Positions 50,091 to 59,684 are shown, numbered from the stretch's first letter. The stretch: 64,000 bases of DNA from Candidatus Halobonum tyrrellensis G22 (GCF_000495475.1 NZ_ASGZ01000028.1:140237-204236), one strand, 5' to 3'. The notes: a model not told the origin generated them from the sequence alone. A program made the numbers and translations.

Positions 50091-51398
50091 ATGAGTCTCG
50101 CGGTCGAACACGACGACCTCGTGGCGTTGCGCAGGGACCTCCACCGCCACCCCGAACCCGCGTGGTGCGAGTTCTACACCACCGCACGGCTCGTCTCGGA
50201 ACTGGAGACGCGCGACGTGGACGAACTCCACTACGGCCCCGCCGTCCTCGGGTCCGAGCGGATGAACGTGCCCGACGAGGGGACGCTCGACGAGTGGTTC
50301 GAACGCGCGAAGGCGGCGGGCGCCCGCGAGGACATCCTCGCGGAGTTGGAGGGCGGCTACACCGGCGCCGTCGCGGTGGTCCGCCGGGGCGACGGTCCCG
50401 TGGTCGGGCTCCGCGTCGACATCGACGCGCTCCCGATCACGGAGGCGAACGAGAACCACGCGCCCGCCGACGGCGCCGACGCCTACCGCTCGGAGAACGA
50501 GGGGTGGATGCACGCCTGCGGCCACGACGCCCACGCCACGTTCGGCGTCGGCGTGATAGACGAGATACTCGCCTCGGAGTTCGAGGGGACGCTGAAGGTG
50601 TTCTTCCAACCCGGCGAGGAACAGATCGTCGGCGGCAAGCCGATGGCCGACTCCGAACTCCTCGACGACGTGGAGTACCTCCTCGCCGCCCACGTCGGTC
50701 TCGACCACCCGACCGGCGAGGTGGTCGCGGGCGTCGACGGGTTCCTCGCGGTGTCGCACTTCCTCGCGGAGTTCGACGGCGAGTCGGCCCACGCGGGCGG
50801 CCACCCCGAGGAGGGGCGCAACACCGTCCAAGCGATGGCCGCGGCGATCCAGAACCTCTACGCCATCCCGCGGCACGCCGACGGCGCGACCCGGGTCAAC
50901 GCGGGGCTGGTCGGCGGCGGCACCGCCACGAACATCATCCCCGAGGAGTCGTTCGTCGAAGGCGAGGTCCGCGGCGAGACGACCGACCTGATGGAGTACA
51001 TGGACGACAAGGCCGAGAACGTGCTCGTCAGCGCCGCCGAGATGCACGACGTCGACGTGACGACCGAACGGCTGGGGATGGCCCCCTCGGCGACCAGCGA
51101 CCCGGAACTCGTCGACCTGGTCGCCGCCGTCGCGGGCGACGTGGCCGGCGTCGACTCGGTCGCCGAAAGCGACGAACTCGGCGGGAGCGAGGACGCGACC
51201 TACCTGATGCGACGGGTGCAGGACAACGGCGGCTACGCCGCCTACGTCGGCGTCGGCACCGACCACCCCGGCGGCCACCACACCTCCACCTTCGACGTCG
51301 ACGAGGCGTCGCTCGACGTGGGGGTCGACCTGCTCGCGTCGGCGATACGCGCGGTCGCCGCCGACCCGCCCGGGCAGTCGGACCGAACAGACGCCTGA
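50091..51398 (+). CDS. M20-family amidohydrolase (AbgB/aminoacylase type)
   Basis: A 435-residue zinc amidohydrolase of the M20D group. Zinc and catalytic motifs are HACGHDAHA (residues 141-149), RVDIDALPITE and the later AAHVGLDHP. The lid domain contains HAGGHPEEGRNTVQAM, and the last catalytic stretch is GVGTDHPGGHHTSTFDVDEASL. Substrates are N-acyl amino acids or p-aminobenzoyl-glutamate-like amides; the exact one is not determined. The start is ATG at 50091. Confidence 0.9.
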   Translation: MSLAVEHDDLVALRRDLHRHPEPAWCEFYTTARLVSELETRDVDELHYGPAVLGSERMNVPDEGTLDEWFERAKAAGAREDILAELEGGYTGAVAVVRRGDGPVVGLRVDIDALPITEANENHAPADGADAYRSENEGWMHACGHDAHATFGVGVIDEILASEFEGTLKVFFQPGEEQIVGGKPMADSELLDDVEYLLAAHVGLDHPTGEVVAGVDGFLAVSHFLAEFDGESAHAGGHPEEGRNTVQAMAAAIQNLYAIPRHADGATRVNAGLVGGGTATNIIPEESFVEGEVRGETTDLMEYMDDKAENVLVSAAEMHDVDVTTERLGMAPSATSDPELVDLVAAVAGDVAGVDSVAESDELGGSEDATYLMRRVQDNGGYAAYVGVGTDHPGGHHTSTFDVDEASLDVGVDLLASAIRAVAADPPGQSDRTDA

Positions 51399-51589
51399 GA
51401 ACACGGCGCGGGTGGCGGACGGCGCTCCGGCGCCGACGCTCGACCCGGAGACTCGGGCGGTCGGTCCGCCCGGGCGCACGACCCGCCCGACCGGCGGAGC
51501 CGTTCGTCCCTCGGGCGCCGAGGGGGATCGGTCGCCGCCACGCCCTCGTGGCCTTCCACCTCTCGGTCCCCGTCGCCCGACCGCTCGCG

Positions 51590-52960
51590 TTAGTACTTCG
51601 GCTCGGCGCCCGTCACCGCGTACACCTCGTCCATCAGGTCGTCGCGGCGGTCGCGCCACGCGTCGAACGCGCCGGGGCGGGAGGGGTAGCGCCGGTAGTG
51701 GGCGAGCAGGTCGTCGGCCGCGCGCTTGGCCCGGTAGAACTCAACGATCTGGTCCCAGTAGCCGTAGCTCTTGCGCGCCACGTCGACAGCGAGTTTCGGC
51801 CCGACTGAGGTGGTCCCCGAGTAGAGCGCCTCGCTGAGCTGTTCGCCCGGCAGCGCCGCGAGCAGGCTCATCAGGTCGTCGACGTCGACGGCCGTCGCGA
51901 GCACGTTGTACACGTCGAGTGCGGCGTAGCGCCCGCCGAAGTGGTCCATCACCCGCTCGTTGTACCGCCACAGCGCCTCCTCGCTGGTGTCGCCGTCGGC
52001 GAGCGCCTCGATGGCCTGCTCGGCGGCGTACTTGCCCGCGTACGCCGCGCCCGCGATGCCGCCGCCCGTGGTGGGGTTGACGTGCGCGGCGGCGTCGCCG
52101 ACCGCGAGGAAGCCGTCGGCGACGGCGGAGTCGTACGGCCGGCGGGTCGGCAGCGCCGCGCCGAGTTTGTCCCGAACTTTCGCCCCTTGGAACTCCGCCC
52201 GGTCGCGCAGGTCGCGTTTCAGCCCCTCGACCAGTTTCATCGGCGGTTCGGTCATCTGGAACCCGAGCCCGGCGTTGATCTCCGTGCCCGTCCGCGGGAA
52301 GTACCAGAGGTAGCCGGCGGCGCGGTCGGTCGCCTTGAAGACGAGCGCGTCCTGCCACTCGACCTCCTCTTCGACTTCGAGCACCTCGCGGTACGCCGAG
52401 GAGAACTGCGAGTACGAGACGTTCGTGTCGAACGTCGCCCCCGAGAGGTCCGCCCGGTCTTGGAGGATCGACAGCGCGCCCGCCGCGTCGACGGTCATCC
52501 CGGCGTCGTACTCGACGACCTCGCCCTTCCGTTTCGCGCGCACGCCGGTCACGTGCCCGTCGTCATCTTGGGTTACGTCCTGGACGACCGTGTCGTAGTG
52601 GAACTCCGCGCCGCGCCGTTCGGCGCCGTCGATGATCAGCCGGCCGAACTCCCAGCGGTCGATCACCGCGAGTTCGCCCGGGATCGGGATCTCAAGTACC
52701 GTGTCGTGACTCGGGATCTCGAAGCGACCGTGGGTGACGTCGGTGTTGGTGAACGCCGACCGGATCTCGGATTTGGGGATCGCCGACGGGAACGCGTCCG
52801 CTCCCTTGAGCGCGTCGCCGCAGGCGATGTGGCCCGCCTCGGTCTCGGTCTTGCGTTCGACGACGGTCACGTCGAGGCCCGCATCGGCGGCCGTCGCGGC
52901 CGCATAACAGCCGGCGGTCCCCGCGCCGACGACGACGATGTCGGGTTCGTGCGTAGTCAT
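51590..52960 (-). CDS. Geranylgeranyl reductase family protein (digeranylgeranylglycerophospholipid reductase)
   Basis: A 456-residue FAD-dependent prenyl reductase that saturates the isoprenoid chains of archaeal ether lipids. The FAD Rossmann motif is VVVGAGTAGCYAA (residues 9-21), followed by a Cys in GHIACGDALKG and the second FAD motif GDAAAHVNPTTGGGI. The C-terminal segment is EALYSGTTSVGPKLAV. The start is ATG at 52960; CTTTTTGCC at about 52982-52990 (minus strand) is in TATA position. A ferredoxin or quinol is the likely electron donor. It stands alone on the minus strand. Confidence 0.88.
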   Translation of the reverse strand: MTTHEPDIVVVGAGTAGCYAAATAADAGLDVTVVERKTETEAGHIACGDALKGADAFPSAIPKSEIRSAFTNTDVTHGRFEIPSHDTVLEIPIPGELAVIDRWEFGRLIIDGAERRGAEFHYDTVVQDVTQDDDGHVTGVRAKRKGEVVEYDAGMTVDAAGALSILQDRADLSGATFDTNVSYSQFSSAYREVLEVEEEVEWQDALVFKATDRAAGYLWYFPRTGTEINAGLGFQMTEPPMKLVEGLKRDLRDRAEFQGAKVRDKLGAALPTRRPYDSAVADGFLAVGDAAAHVNPTTGGGIAGAAYAGKYAAEQAIEALADGDTSEEALWRYNERVMDHFGGRYAALDVYNVLATAVDVDDLMSLLAALPGEQLSEALYSGTTSVGPKLAVDVARKSYGYWDQIVEFYRAKRAADDLLAHYRRYPSRPGAFDAWRDRRDDLMDEVYAVTGAEPKY

Positions 52961-53399
52961 TACCCCCGTTCGCGTCCGGCCGGGCAAAAAGCTCGTTATT
53001 TAGCCCCGGGGAGAGCCGGGGGATGCCGCCTTGACCGACCGCCACACGTCGCCGAACGGACGCGACGGTTGGCCCGTCGTGCCGTCGCGCGCCACGCGCG
53101 GGCGTCGCGGCGGTGTCGCGGTGTCGAGAAACCCCGGTCCCGTTCGGCCGTCGCTCCGGTCGGCGAACCCGTCCGGGACGCGCGTGCCGGCCTCGAACGG
53201 ACGCACGGCGGTTCGGGGAGCGGCGCCACGGAACCGTTCCGCGAACGGCCGGTCGCGTCCTCCCCCGCGCTCCCGAACCCGGACTGTCCGAACGAGCGCG
53301 GGAACGCGTACGGAGCGCCCCCCGTCGCCGCCCCCGACACATGTAGCCTGCCATACGATTTTTTTACTCAGAGAGCGTACTGTCGGTGAGGATGATACA
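52961..53399. other. Gene-free interval between GGR and SPW genes
   Basis: About 439 bp. It carries the GGR promoter near 52982-52990 and the SPW-gene promoter at 53357-53367 (GATTTTTTTAC). Between them is a perfect hairpin CCGTTC-CGC-GAACGG (53234-53248). No reading frame there looks coding; an upstream extension of the SPW frame to 53031 would add 123 Arg/Pro-rich residues and is rejected. Confidence 0.6.
53357..53367 (+). promoter_or_regulatory. Promoter and short leader of the SPW gene
   Basis: GATTTTTTTAC is a strong TATA match 33-43 bp before the ATG at 53400, which implies a leader of about 10 bases containing GGTGA (53385-53389), a possible Shine-Dalgarno site. Confidence 0.55.
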
Positions 53400-53852
53400 A
53401 TGAGCAACCGTGATATCGACGACGAATCGGTGGAGACTCGGACCGACCACGACCCGAACCCGGGCGAGCAGGGCAAGTGGCTCTCGGCGGTCATCGGCCT
53501 CCTCGGCCTGTGGATGATCGTTCAGGGCTTCCTGTTCGACCTCGTCGCGACGCAGATGTGGAACGACGTCATCGTCGGCGCGCTCCTGGCCGCCGTCGGC
53601 GCCTACAACTACTATCGCCGGTCGGACGAACAGGTGGGCAACGTCGGCGCCGCCGCAGTCGCCGCACTGCTCGGTCTGTGGCTGATCGCGGCGCCGTTCG
53701 TATTCGGCGCCGACGCGGGGTTCACCGAAGCGGCCAACGAGCTCGGATTCTGGAACGACATCGTCGTCGGTCTGATAGCGCTCGCAGCCGGTGCGTACAG
53801 CGCCTATCAGAGCCGTGATCGGCGCAGCGACGCTCGCAGAACCGCAGCCTGA
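53400..53852 (+). CDS. SPW-repeat membrane protein
   Basis: A 150-residue protein with two internally repeated membrane halves: GLWMIVQGFLFD ... MWNDVIVGALLAAVGAYN (residues 36-70) and GLWLIAAPFVFG ... FWNDIVVGLIALAAGAYS (residues 92-134). This is the SPW family, normally found as tandem two-helix repeats. The N-terminal 25 residues are acidic and cytosolic. The start ATG at 53400 is preferred over distant upstream starts because of the promoter. Function is unknown. Confidence 0.85.
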   Translation: MSNRDIDDESVETRTDHDPNPGEQGKWLSAVIGLLGLWMIVQGFLFDLVATQMWNDVIVGALLAAVGAYNYYRRSDEQVGNVGAAAVAALLGLWLIAAPFVFGADAGFTEAANELGFWNDIVVGLIALAAGAYSAYQSRDRRSDARRTAA

Positions 53853-53909
53853 GCCGGCAGCGGGTCACGGTTCGTCGGACCGTCTTTTCGTCTTTCGTTC
53901 GTCCCGTCC

Positions 53910-54140
53910 TTACCACTCGGCGACCCGGCTACGGCGGTACACAGCCACGTGATACCGGGTGAGTACGACCGACAGCGCCACGGCCAGCACCGAGAACATG
54001 CCGATGTAAACGAGCGATCCCTCGTGAACGAACCCGTTGAGCAACTGGAGGAGTCCGAACGCCGGAAGGCCGAACGTGAAGATGGTAGTGCGCACGGGGA
54101 ACTCGCACGCCATCTGGAAGAAGACGTCCATGTCGCGCAT
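53910..54140 (-). CDS. Small two-helix membrane protein (76 aa)
   Basis: A 76-residue protein with two predicted helices, VRTTIFTFGLPAFGLLQLLNG and LVYIGMFSVLAVALSVVLT, and a cytosolic basic C-terminus ending YRRSRVAEW. The ATG at 54140 is preceded by TATAGT at about 54174-54179 (minus strand). It is convergent with the SPW gene. No family is recognised. Confidence 0.7.
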   Translation of the reverse strand: MRDMDVFFQMACEFPVRTTIFTFGLPAFGLLQLLNGFVHEGSLVYIGMFSVLAVALSVVLTRYHVAVYRRSRVAEW

Positions 54141-54627
54141 TTTCTTTAGTCCGGCCGGTTCTCCGTTTGGGAGACTATATCACTATTGGATACGGCAACT
54201 CCCGGAGAGGGGACGCACGGCCCGCCGCGACCGAGCGACGGCCGCGACGACCCCGAAACCGGAGGCCGTGTTCGTAGACGTACTCCCCGACGCTGGCCAG
54301 TGGAGCCACCCACGGCGCGACGCACCGCGAACCGCGCTGTTTCCCTCGGGGTCGTCCACGCGTTCGACGCCGCCGGCCGCGGGTCTCGTTCCCTTCGGTC
54401 GGTCGTTCAGACACGTTCAGGTGGCGGTTCGGCACGGGGATCGCACCGTTCACGAGAACGACGTTCTCGTGAGCGCACGAATCGCACCGCGATTCGTGAA
54501 CGCCGCCTAGCCGCGGTCTCGGTCGCTCGCTTCGCTCGCTCCCTCACCCGCGCTCCTCTCTTGGTGGCGGCGCGGCACGGAGACCGCGCCGCCGTCTCTC
54601 CGAGGCCTCCCTCCGGTCGGCCTCGCG
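54141..54627. other. Gene-free interval rich in inverted repeats
   Basis: About 487 bp without a convincing gene. Its second half holds a chain of perfect inverted repeats described separately, and the reverse complement of the GAGCGAGCG-type string seen at 8598-8746. Frames are Arg/Ser-rich and not protein-like. Confidence 0.65.
54448..54624. repeat. Array of perfect inverted repeats (hairpins)
   Basis: Hairpin 1: CACGAGAAC-GAC-GTTCTCGTG, 54451-54471. Hairpin 2: CACGAATCGC-ACC-GCGATTCGTG, 54476-54498. An outer GTTCAC/GTGAAC pair (about 54448 and 54500) would enclose both. Hairpin 3: GGCGGCGCGG with an 8-base loop, 54566-54593. Hairpin 4: CGAGGC/GCCTCG around 54599-54624. The array lies just downstream of the minus-strand ABC transporter operon and could act as a terminator or RNA-stability element. 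Confidence 0.8.
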
Positions 54628-55752
54628 CTACTCCTCTCCCGACTCGTAGTGGTCCCCCGCGGCGTCGGGCGTCCGCGTCCGGCCGAACAGCGTGAGCACG
54701 ACGATGACGCTCACGTACGGGATGGTCCGCACGAGCGAGTTGGGCACCTGGATCACGTCGCGCGCCTGGAGAGTGAGTTGGAGCGCGTCGAGTCCCGCGA
54801 ACAGCAGCGTCGACAGCAGCGCGCCGACGGCGTTGTAGTTGCCCAGCAGGTACGCGACGATGGCGATGAACCCCTTGCCGTCGACCATCGTCGGTCCGTT
54901 GCCGATGAACTGCCCGAGCGACAGCGACAGCGCCGCGCCGCCGAACCCGCAGAGCACGCCCGACAGCAGCACCGCGGCGTACCGCACCCGCGAGACGCTC
55001 ACGCCCGCGGTGTCGAGCGCCTTCGGGTTCTCGCCCGACGCGCGGACGTGCCGGCCGAACGCGGTCCGGTTGAGGGTCCACCACGACGCGACCACCGCCG
55101 CGAACATCACGTACACCATCGGGGTGGCGCTAAAGAGCGCGCCGAAGAACGGGAGGTCGACCAGCGCGTAGCCGAAGAGGAGTTCGGCGGTCACGCCCTC
55201 CGAGACCACGGGGATGCCCATCGTCGGGAGCGTGGCGAACGTCGCCACTCGCGGGGTGTTGGTGCTGCCGTACACCACCTGCGCGGCGAACGGCGCCAGC
55301 CCGAGTGCGATGAGCCACACCGCGAGACCGGCGATGATCTGGTCGGCGCGGAACTCGATACACACCACCGCGAACAGCAGCGCGAACAGCGTCGACGCCG
55401 CGACGCCGCCGAGCAGCCCGAGCCACGGGCTGCCGAGCAGGTCGGCGGCGTAGATGCCCGCGAACGCCGCGATGATCAACAGCCCCTCGAGTCCGATGTT
55501 GATCACGCCCGACTTCTCGGCGAAGATGCCCCCCAGCGCCGCGAACGCGATGGGGACCGACAGCCGGAGCGCCGACGCGAACGTGGAGTTGGCGAACAGC
55601 ACCGCGGCGAACTGACCGGCGGTCGAGTCGGGTGCGACGAGGAGGACGGCGAGGAGGGCGACCAGCGCGGCGACGACGCCCAACGCGAGATACAGCCGCA
55701 GGCCGGCGCCGCCCGCCCGCTCGCGGACCCGGCTTCCGAACCCGGCGCTCAC
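54628..55752 (-). CDS. ABC permease of BMP-type nucleoside transporter (NupQ/YufQ-like)
   Basis: A 374-residue permease with about nine hydrophobic segments. SGVINIGLEGLLIIAAFAG and the later cytosolic coupling loop GRHVRASGENPKALDTAGV are typical of the YufP/YufQ-type permeases that work with BMP-family binding proteins. GTG at 55752 overlaps the upstream permease stop by four bases. It pairs with the adjacent permease, ATPase and binding protein in one transporter, with purine nucleosides the most likely substrate. Confidence 0.88.
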   Translation of the reverse strand: MSAGFGSRVRERAGGAGLRLYLALGVVAALVALLAVLLVAPDSTAGQFAAVLFANSTFASALRLSVPIAFAALGGIFAEKSGVINIGLEGLLIIAAFAGIYAADLLGSPWLGLLGGVAASTLFALLFAVVCIEFRADQIIAGLAVWLIALGLAPFAAQVVYGSTNTPRVATFATLPTMGIPVVSEGVTAELLFGYALVDLPFFGALFSATPMVYVMFAAVVASWWTLNRTAFGRHVRASGENPKALDTAGVSVSRVRYAAVLLSGVLCGFGGAALSLSLGQFIGNGPTMVDGKGFIAIVAYLLGNYNAVGALLSTLLFAGLDALQLTLQARDVIQVPNSLVRTIPYVSVIVVLTLFGRTRTPDAAGDHYESGEE

Positions 55753-57089
55753 TCGCGTTCACCCCCGTCGGTCGCGACGGCGCCGCGGTCGCGCTCGGGC
55801 GCGACGTCGCCCACCCGGCGGCCGACCATGCGGAAGAACTCCGGCATCGCCACGAACAGGACGATCAGTCCCCGGAGCACGCCCACCAGCTGTGGGGGTA
55901 CGTTCGTCCCGACGTCGACGACGATGCTCCCCGACTTGAGCACGCCGAACAACAGCGCCGCCCCCACCGCGCCGACGGGGTTGTTGCCCGCGAGGATGGA
56001 GACGGTGATGCCGTCGAAGCCGTAGTCGGGGACGCCCGTCTGGAAGTTGCCGAGCACCATCAACACGTACACCGCGCCGCCGACGCCCGCGAGCGCGCCC
56101 GACAGCGCCATGCTCGCCACCACGGTCCGGGCGGCGTCGACGCCGCCGTACTCGGCGGCCTCGGGCTGGAGGCCGCTCGTCCGCACGTCGTAGCCGAACG
56201 AGGTGCGCGTGAGGGTGTACGCCACCGCGACGGCGACCGCCACCGCGAGCGCGAGCGCCAGCAGCGACACGCCCGCGCGGTCGGGGAACACCAGGCTCGG
56301 GAACCGCGCGTACGACGGCAGCGCGCGGGTCTGGGTGGCGAAACTGTCGGGGTCTTGGAACACGTCCTGGGTGAGATACAGCGCGACGGCGGTGGCGACG
56401 AAGTTCAACATGATCGTCGTGATCACCTCGTTGGCGTCGGCGTACGCCTTCAGCGCGCCCGGGAGTGCGCCGTACAGCCCGCCCGCGACCGCACCGACCG
56501 CCAGCCCGAACGGGACGAGCACGAGCGTCCCGACGACGCCCGACAGCAGCGGCGCGACCGCGAACACGACGACGGCCGTCGAGAGCGCGCCGACGACCAA
56601 CTGCCCCTGCCCGCCGATGTTGAACACGCCGGCCTTGAACGCCACCGCGACGGCGACCCCCGTGAACACCAGGATGGTGGTCTCCGAGAGCGTCGTGGCG
56701 AACTGGCCGTTGAGCGGGTCCGCCGCGAGGTTGCCGAACGCGCCGAGGAACAGCCGGTCGTACACGTTGATCGGGTCGTAACAGAACCCCATCGACGCGG
56801 GCCACGAGAACGGACCGAGGCTGACCGGACCGAGGCTGATCACCCGCGGCGGCAGCGCGAACGCGGCGGTGTCACACGTCGTCATCCGGCCGGCCGCGAG
56901 CACGATGAAGAAGCCGATGACGACCGACAGCACCAGCGCCGACCCGGAGATGAACAGCCGCTCGGCCGCCGACGCGCGCGCCAACCGGGAGAGCCAGCCG
57001 ACCACGCTCCCGCGGACGCCCGCGTCGCTCCCCTCGCCCGGGTCGCCCCCGTCGGGACCGTCGGGTCCGCCGGTCCCGTCGTCGCTCAC
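55749..57089 (-). CDS. ABC permease of BMP-type nucleoside transporter (NupP/YufP-like)
   Basis: A 446-residue permease. After a disordered acidic N-terminus (about residues 1-28) it has a long first loop and around nine helices, with AGVFNIGGQGQLVVGALST and GYDVRTSGLQPEAAEYGGVDA, the coupling motif shared with its partner. The large exterior loop after the first helix (CDTAAFALPPRV ... NVYDRLF) is notable. GTG at 57089 is chosen; GTG at 57152 inside the ATPase gene is an alternative. It overlaps the next permease at GTGA. Confidence 0.87.
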   Translation of the reverse strand: MSDDGTGGPDGPDGGDPGEGSDAGVRGSVVGWLSRLARASAAERLFISGSALVLSVVIGFFIVLAAGRMTTCDTAAFALPPRVISLGPVSLGPFSWPASMGFCYDPINVYDRLFLGAFGNLAADPLNGQFATTLSETTILVFTGVAVAVAFKAGVFNIGGQGQLVVGALSTAVVVFAVAPLLSGVVGTLVLVPFGLAVGAVAGGLYGALPGALKAYADANEVITTIMLNFVATAVALYLTQDVFQDPDSFATQTRALPSYARFPSLVFPDRAGVSLLALALAVAVAVAVAYTLTRTSFGYDVRTSGLQPEAAEYGGVDAARTVVASMALSGALAGVGGAVYVLMVLGNFQTGVPDYGFDGITVSILAGNNPVGAVGAALLFGVLKSGSIVVDVGTNVPPQLVGVLRGLIVLFVAMPEFFRMVGRRVGDVAPERDRGAVATDGGERE

Positions 57090-57138
57090 GCGAGCCACCT
57101 CCCGCGGCGAACGAGCGCGGGGGGTGACGCGACCGCGC

Positions 57139-58809
57139 TCACTCGCGGTCACCCCCGTCGCCGGCGACACCGTCCGTACGGCCCGCGTCGGTCCCGCCGG
57201 ACTCCTCCGGCGGGTCGGCGGCGTCGTCCGCCCCGCCGCGCAGGCTCGGCACGTCGTCGGGTTCCTCGCCCGCCATCAGCAGGCCCAACTGCTCTTCGGT
57301 GACCGCGTCGGGGTCGACCACGTCGACCAGCCGCCCGCGGTACATCACCGCCAGGCGGTCGGAGAGTCCCCGGACCTCGTCGAGTTTCGACGACACCAAC
57401 AGCACCGCCTTCCCCTCGTCGCGGAGGTCGATGATCCGGTCGTGGATGAACTCGGTCGAGCCGATGTCCACCCCCCGCGTCGGGTGGGAGGCGACGATGC
57501 AGGCGGGGTCGCGCGCGAACTCCCGGCCGACGATGAACTTCTGCTGGTTCCCCCCCGACAGCGACCGTGCCTCCGCGCCCGTGTCCGGCGGCCGGACGTC
57601 GAACTCCTCGACGACGCGTTCGGCGTGGTCGTCCGCGCGGTCCCAGTCGACCCGGCCGCTCCGCGCGAACGGCTCGTCGTGCTGGCTGCCCAAGATCCCG
57701 TTTTCGGTCAGGTCGAACTCCATCACCAGCCCGCGCTCCTGTCTGTCCTCGGGGACGTACGCCATGCCCGCGCGCGCGCGGTCGCGGCGGGAGGCGTCGG
57801 TCACGTCGCGGCCGCGGAGTTCGACCCGGCCCGACTCGTGGTCGCGCAGCCCCGTGAGCACCTCGACCAGTTCCGACTGGCCGTTGCCGTCGACGCCGGC
57901 GACGCCGAACACCTCGCCTTCGCGGACGGTGAACGACACGTCGTCGACGGCCACCACGCCGCGCTCGTCGCTGGCGGTGACCCCCTCGGCGCGCAACACC
58001 GGGTCGCCCGGCGTCGCCGGCTCGTAGTCGGATTCGAGCATCACCTCCCGGCCGACCATCAACTCGGCGAGCTCCTCCCTGCTGGTGTCTGCGGTCCGGA
58101 CGGAGCCGACGTTCCGGCCGTCGCGGAGCACGGTCACCTCGTCGGCGGCGTCGAGCGCCTCGCCGAGTTTGTGCGTGATGAAGATGACCGTCTTCCCCTG
58201 GGCGGTGAGTTCCTCGAGCACCTCGAAGAGGTCCGCCACCTCCTGGGGGGTCAACACGGCGGTCGGTTCGTCGAGGATCAGCACGTCCGCGCCGCGGTAG
58301 AGCGCCTTCAGGATCTCGACCCGCTGTTGGACGCCGACGGAGACGTCCGCCACCGTCGCGTCGGGGTCGACGTCGAAGCCGTACCGCTCGGAGAGGTCGA
58401 CGACCGCCTCGCGGGCGGCGGCGCGGTCGACCGCCAGCCCGCCCCACTTCCGGGGCTCGTTGCCGAGCGTGATGTTCTCGGCCACCGTCATCGGGTCGAC
58501 CAGCATGAAGTGCTGGTGGATCATCCCGACGCCGGCGTCGATTGCGTCCCGCGGCGAGTCGAACCGCTCGGGCGAGCCGACGTAGCCGCCCCCGTCGTCG
58601 CGTTCCAGCCCCTCGCCGTCGACGTACACGTCGCCCTCGGTCGGGGGGAACAGCCCGTACAGCACGTTCATCAGCGTCGTCTTCCCCGCGCCGTTCTCGC
58701 CGAGCAGGGCGTGAACCGTCCCTCGCTCGACGGAGAGCGTCACGTCGTCGTTGGCGACGACGCCGGGGAAGCGTTTCGTGATCCCGTCGAGGCGGACGGC
58801 CTCCGACAT
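57139..58809 (-). CDS. Tandem-ATPase of BMP-type nucleoside ABC transporter (NupO-like)
   Basis: A 556-residue protein with two fused ABC ATPase domains. Domain 1 has Walker A GENGAGKTT (residues 38-46), signature VSVGVQQR and Walker B ILDEPTAVLT. Domain 2 has a degenerate Walker A GVDGNGQSE, as in RbsA-like proteins, and a signature LSGGNQQK. The N-terminal opening MSEAVRLDGITKRFPGVVAN is standard. A Gly/Asp-rich tail follows residue 520. The start is ATG at 58809. It energises the two permeases. Confidence 0.92.
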   Translation of the reverse strand: MSEAVRLDGITKRFPGVVANDDVTLSVERGTVHALLGENGAGKTTLMNVLYGLFPPTEGDVYVDGEGLERDDGGGYVGSPERFDSPRDAIDAGVGMIHQHFMLVDPMTVAENITLGNEPRKWGGLAVDRAAAREAVVDLSERYGFDVDPDATVADVSVGVQQRVEILKALYRGADVLILDEPTAVLTPQEVADLFEVLEELTAQGKTVIFITHKLGEALDAADEVTVLRDGRNVGSVRTADTSREELAELMVGREVMLESDYEPATPGDPVLRAEGVTASDERGVVAVDDVSFTVREGEVFGVAGVDGNGQSELVEVLTGLRDHESGRVELRGRDVTDASRRDRARAGMAYVPEDRQERGLVMEFDLTENGILGSQHDEPFARSGRVDWDRADDHAERVVEEFDVRPPDTGAEARSLSGGNQQKFIVGREFARDPACIVASHPTRGVDIGSTEFIHDRIIDLRDEGKAVLLVSSKLDEVRGLSDRLAVMYRGRLVDVVDPDAVTEEQLGLLMAGEEPDDVPSLRGGADDAADPPEESGGTDAGRTDGVAGDGGDRE

Positions 58810-58904
58810 ATCGGTGGCGCTTTCGACGGGGTAGGCATAAACGCCGCGTTTCCGCCGGGGCGGACCGGGTGGACCGGGTTGACCCGCGTCCGACCCCGGT
58901 CGCG

Positions 58905-59684
58905 TCAGCCCTCCTCGGCGCCCATCGCCTGCGCGATGTGCGTGAGCCCGACCAGTCCCAGGCCGCCGACGAAGTTGCCGGCGGTGACGACGACGGTCGT
59001 CGTGGCGACCGCCCACACCCCGAACTGGGCGTCGAACGCCAGCCCCAACAGGAGGTGGAGGACGGAGACGATGACGTGTTCGAACGAGCCGAGCGCGAGG
59101 AGGAAGCCGACCACGTACGCGAGGGGGATGCGGCTCCCGACGCTGTCGACGGCCAACAGCAGGTACGACAGCAGGCTGACGAGCGCGCCGCCCGCGACGG
59201 CGTCGGCGAACGCCGCGAGCGGCGCCTTGCCGGCGATATCCGTGGCGGTGTGCCGCAGCGCCTCGGCCGTCGCGGGCGAGAGCGCGCCCTCGATGGAGAA
59301 GACGCCCACCATCACCCCGCCGCCGACGAGGTTGAGCACGAAGGTGACGACCCACAGCCGCACGAGCGGCCGGAGCATCCACGAGTCGGCCTCGACCGCC
59401 TTGGCGACCGGGTCGAAGAAGTTCTCGTTGAACAGTTCCGACCGACCGACGATCAGGAAGACGACGCCAGGGGCGAACGCGAGCGCGCCGGCGATGGGGG
59501 CGAGTTCGGCCGACACCGGCTCGACCAGCCCCTCGACGATGCCGAGCGCGACCATTCCGAAGACGACCGTGAACCCGGCGATGAAGCTCGTCGCCACGAG
59601 TTCGACCAGCGACTGGTCGAGGCGGCGTTCGCCCTCGTCGACCGCCCGCTCGAAGATGTCGGAGGGGGAGGGAGCGACGGACAC
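58905..59684 (-). CDS. Formate/nitrite transporter-family channel
   Basis: A 259-residue FNT-family membrane protein with six to seven hydrophobic segments. Residues SRSELFNENFFDPV-like (IVGRSELFNENFFDPVAKA), LNLVGGGVMVGVF and GNFVGGLGLVGLTHI are FNT marks, closest to YfdC-like members, so the substrate (formate, nitrite, lactate or another small anion) is unclear. GTG at 59684 is the start. It lies between the binding protein and the ATPase of the nucleoside transporter, on the same strand, an unusual insertion. Confidence 0.85.
   Translation of the reverse strand: MSVAPSPSDIFERAVDEGERRLDQSLVELVATSFIAGFTVVFGMVALGIVEGLVEPVSAELAPIAGALAFAPGVVFLIVGRSELFNENFFDPVAKAVEADSWMLRPLVRLWVVTFVLNLVGGGVMVGVFSIEGALSPATAEALRHTATDIAGKAPLAAFADAVAGGALVSLLSYLLLAVDSVGSRIPLAYVVGFLLALGSFEHVIVSVLHLLLGLAFDAQFGVWAVATTTVVVTAGNFVGGLGLVGLTHIAQAMGAEEG

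Noticed and set aside
53031..53399. 123-residue N-terminal extension of the SPW-repeat gene
   Set aside because: The added residues are Arg/Pro/Ser-rich, and the strong TATA box at 53357-53367 lies inside, so the start at 53400 is better.
54175..54453. 92-residue minus-strand frame in the gene-free gap
   Set aside because: Mostly Arg/Gly-rich, ends in the inverted-repeat array and shows no folded pattern.
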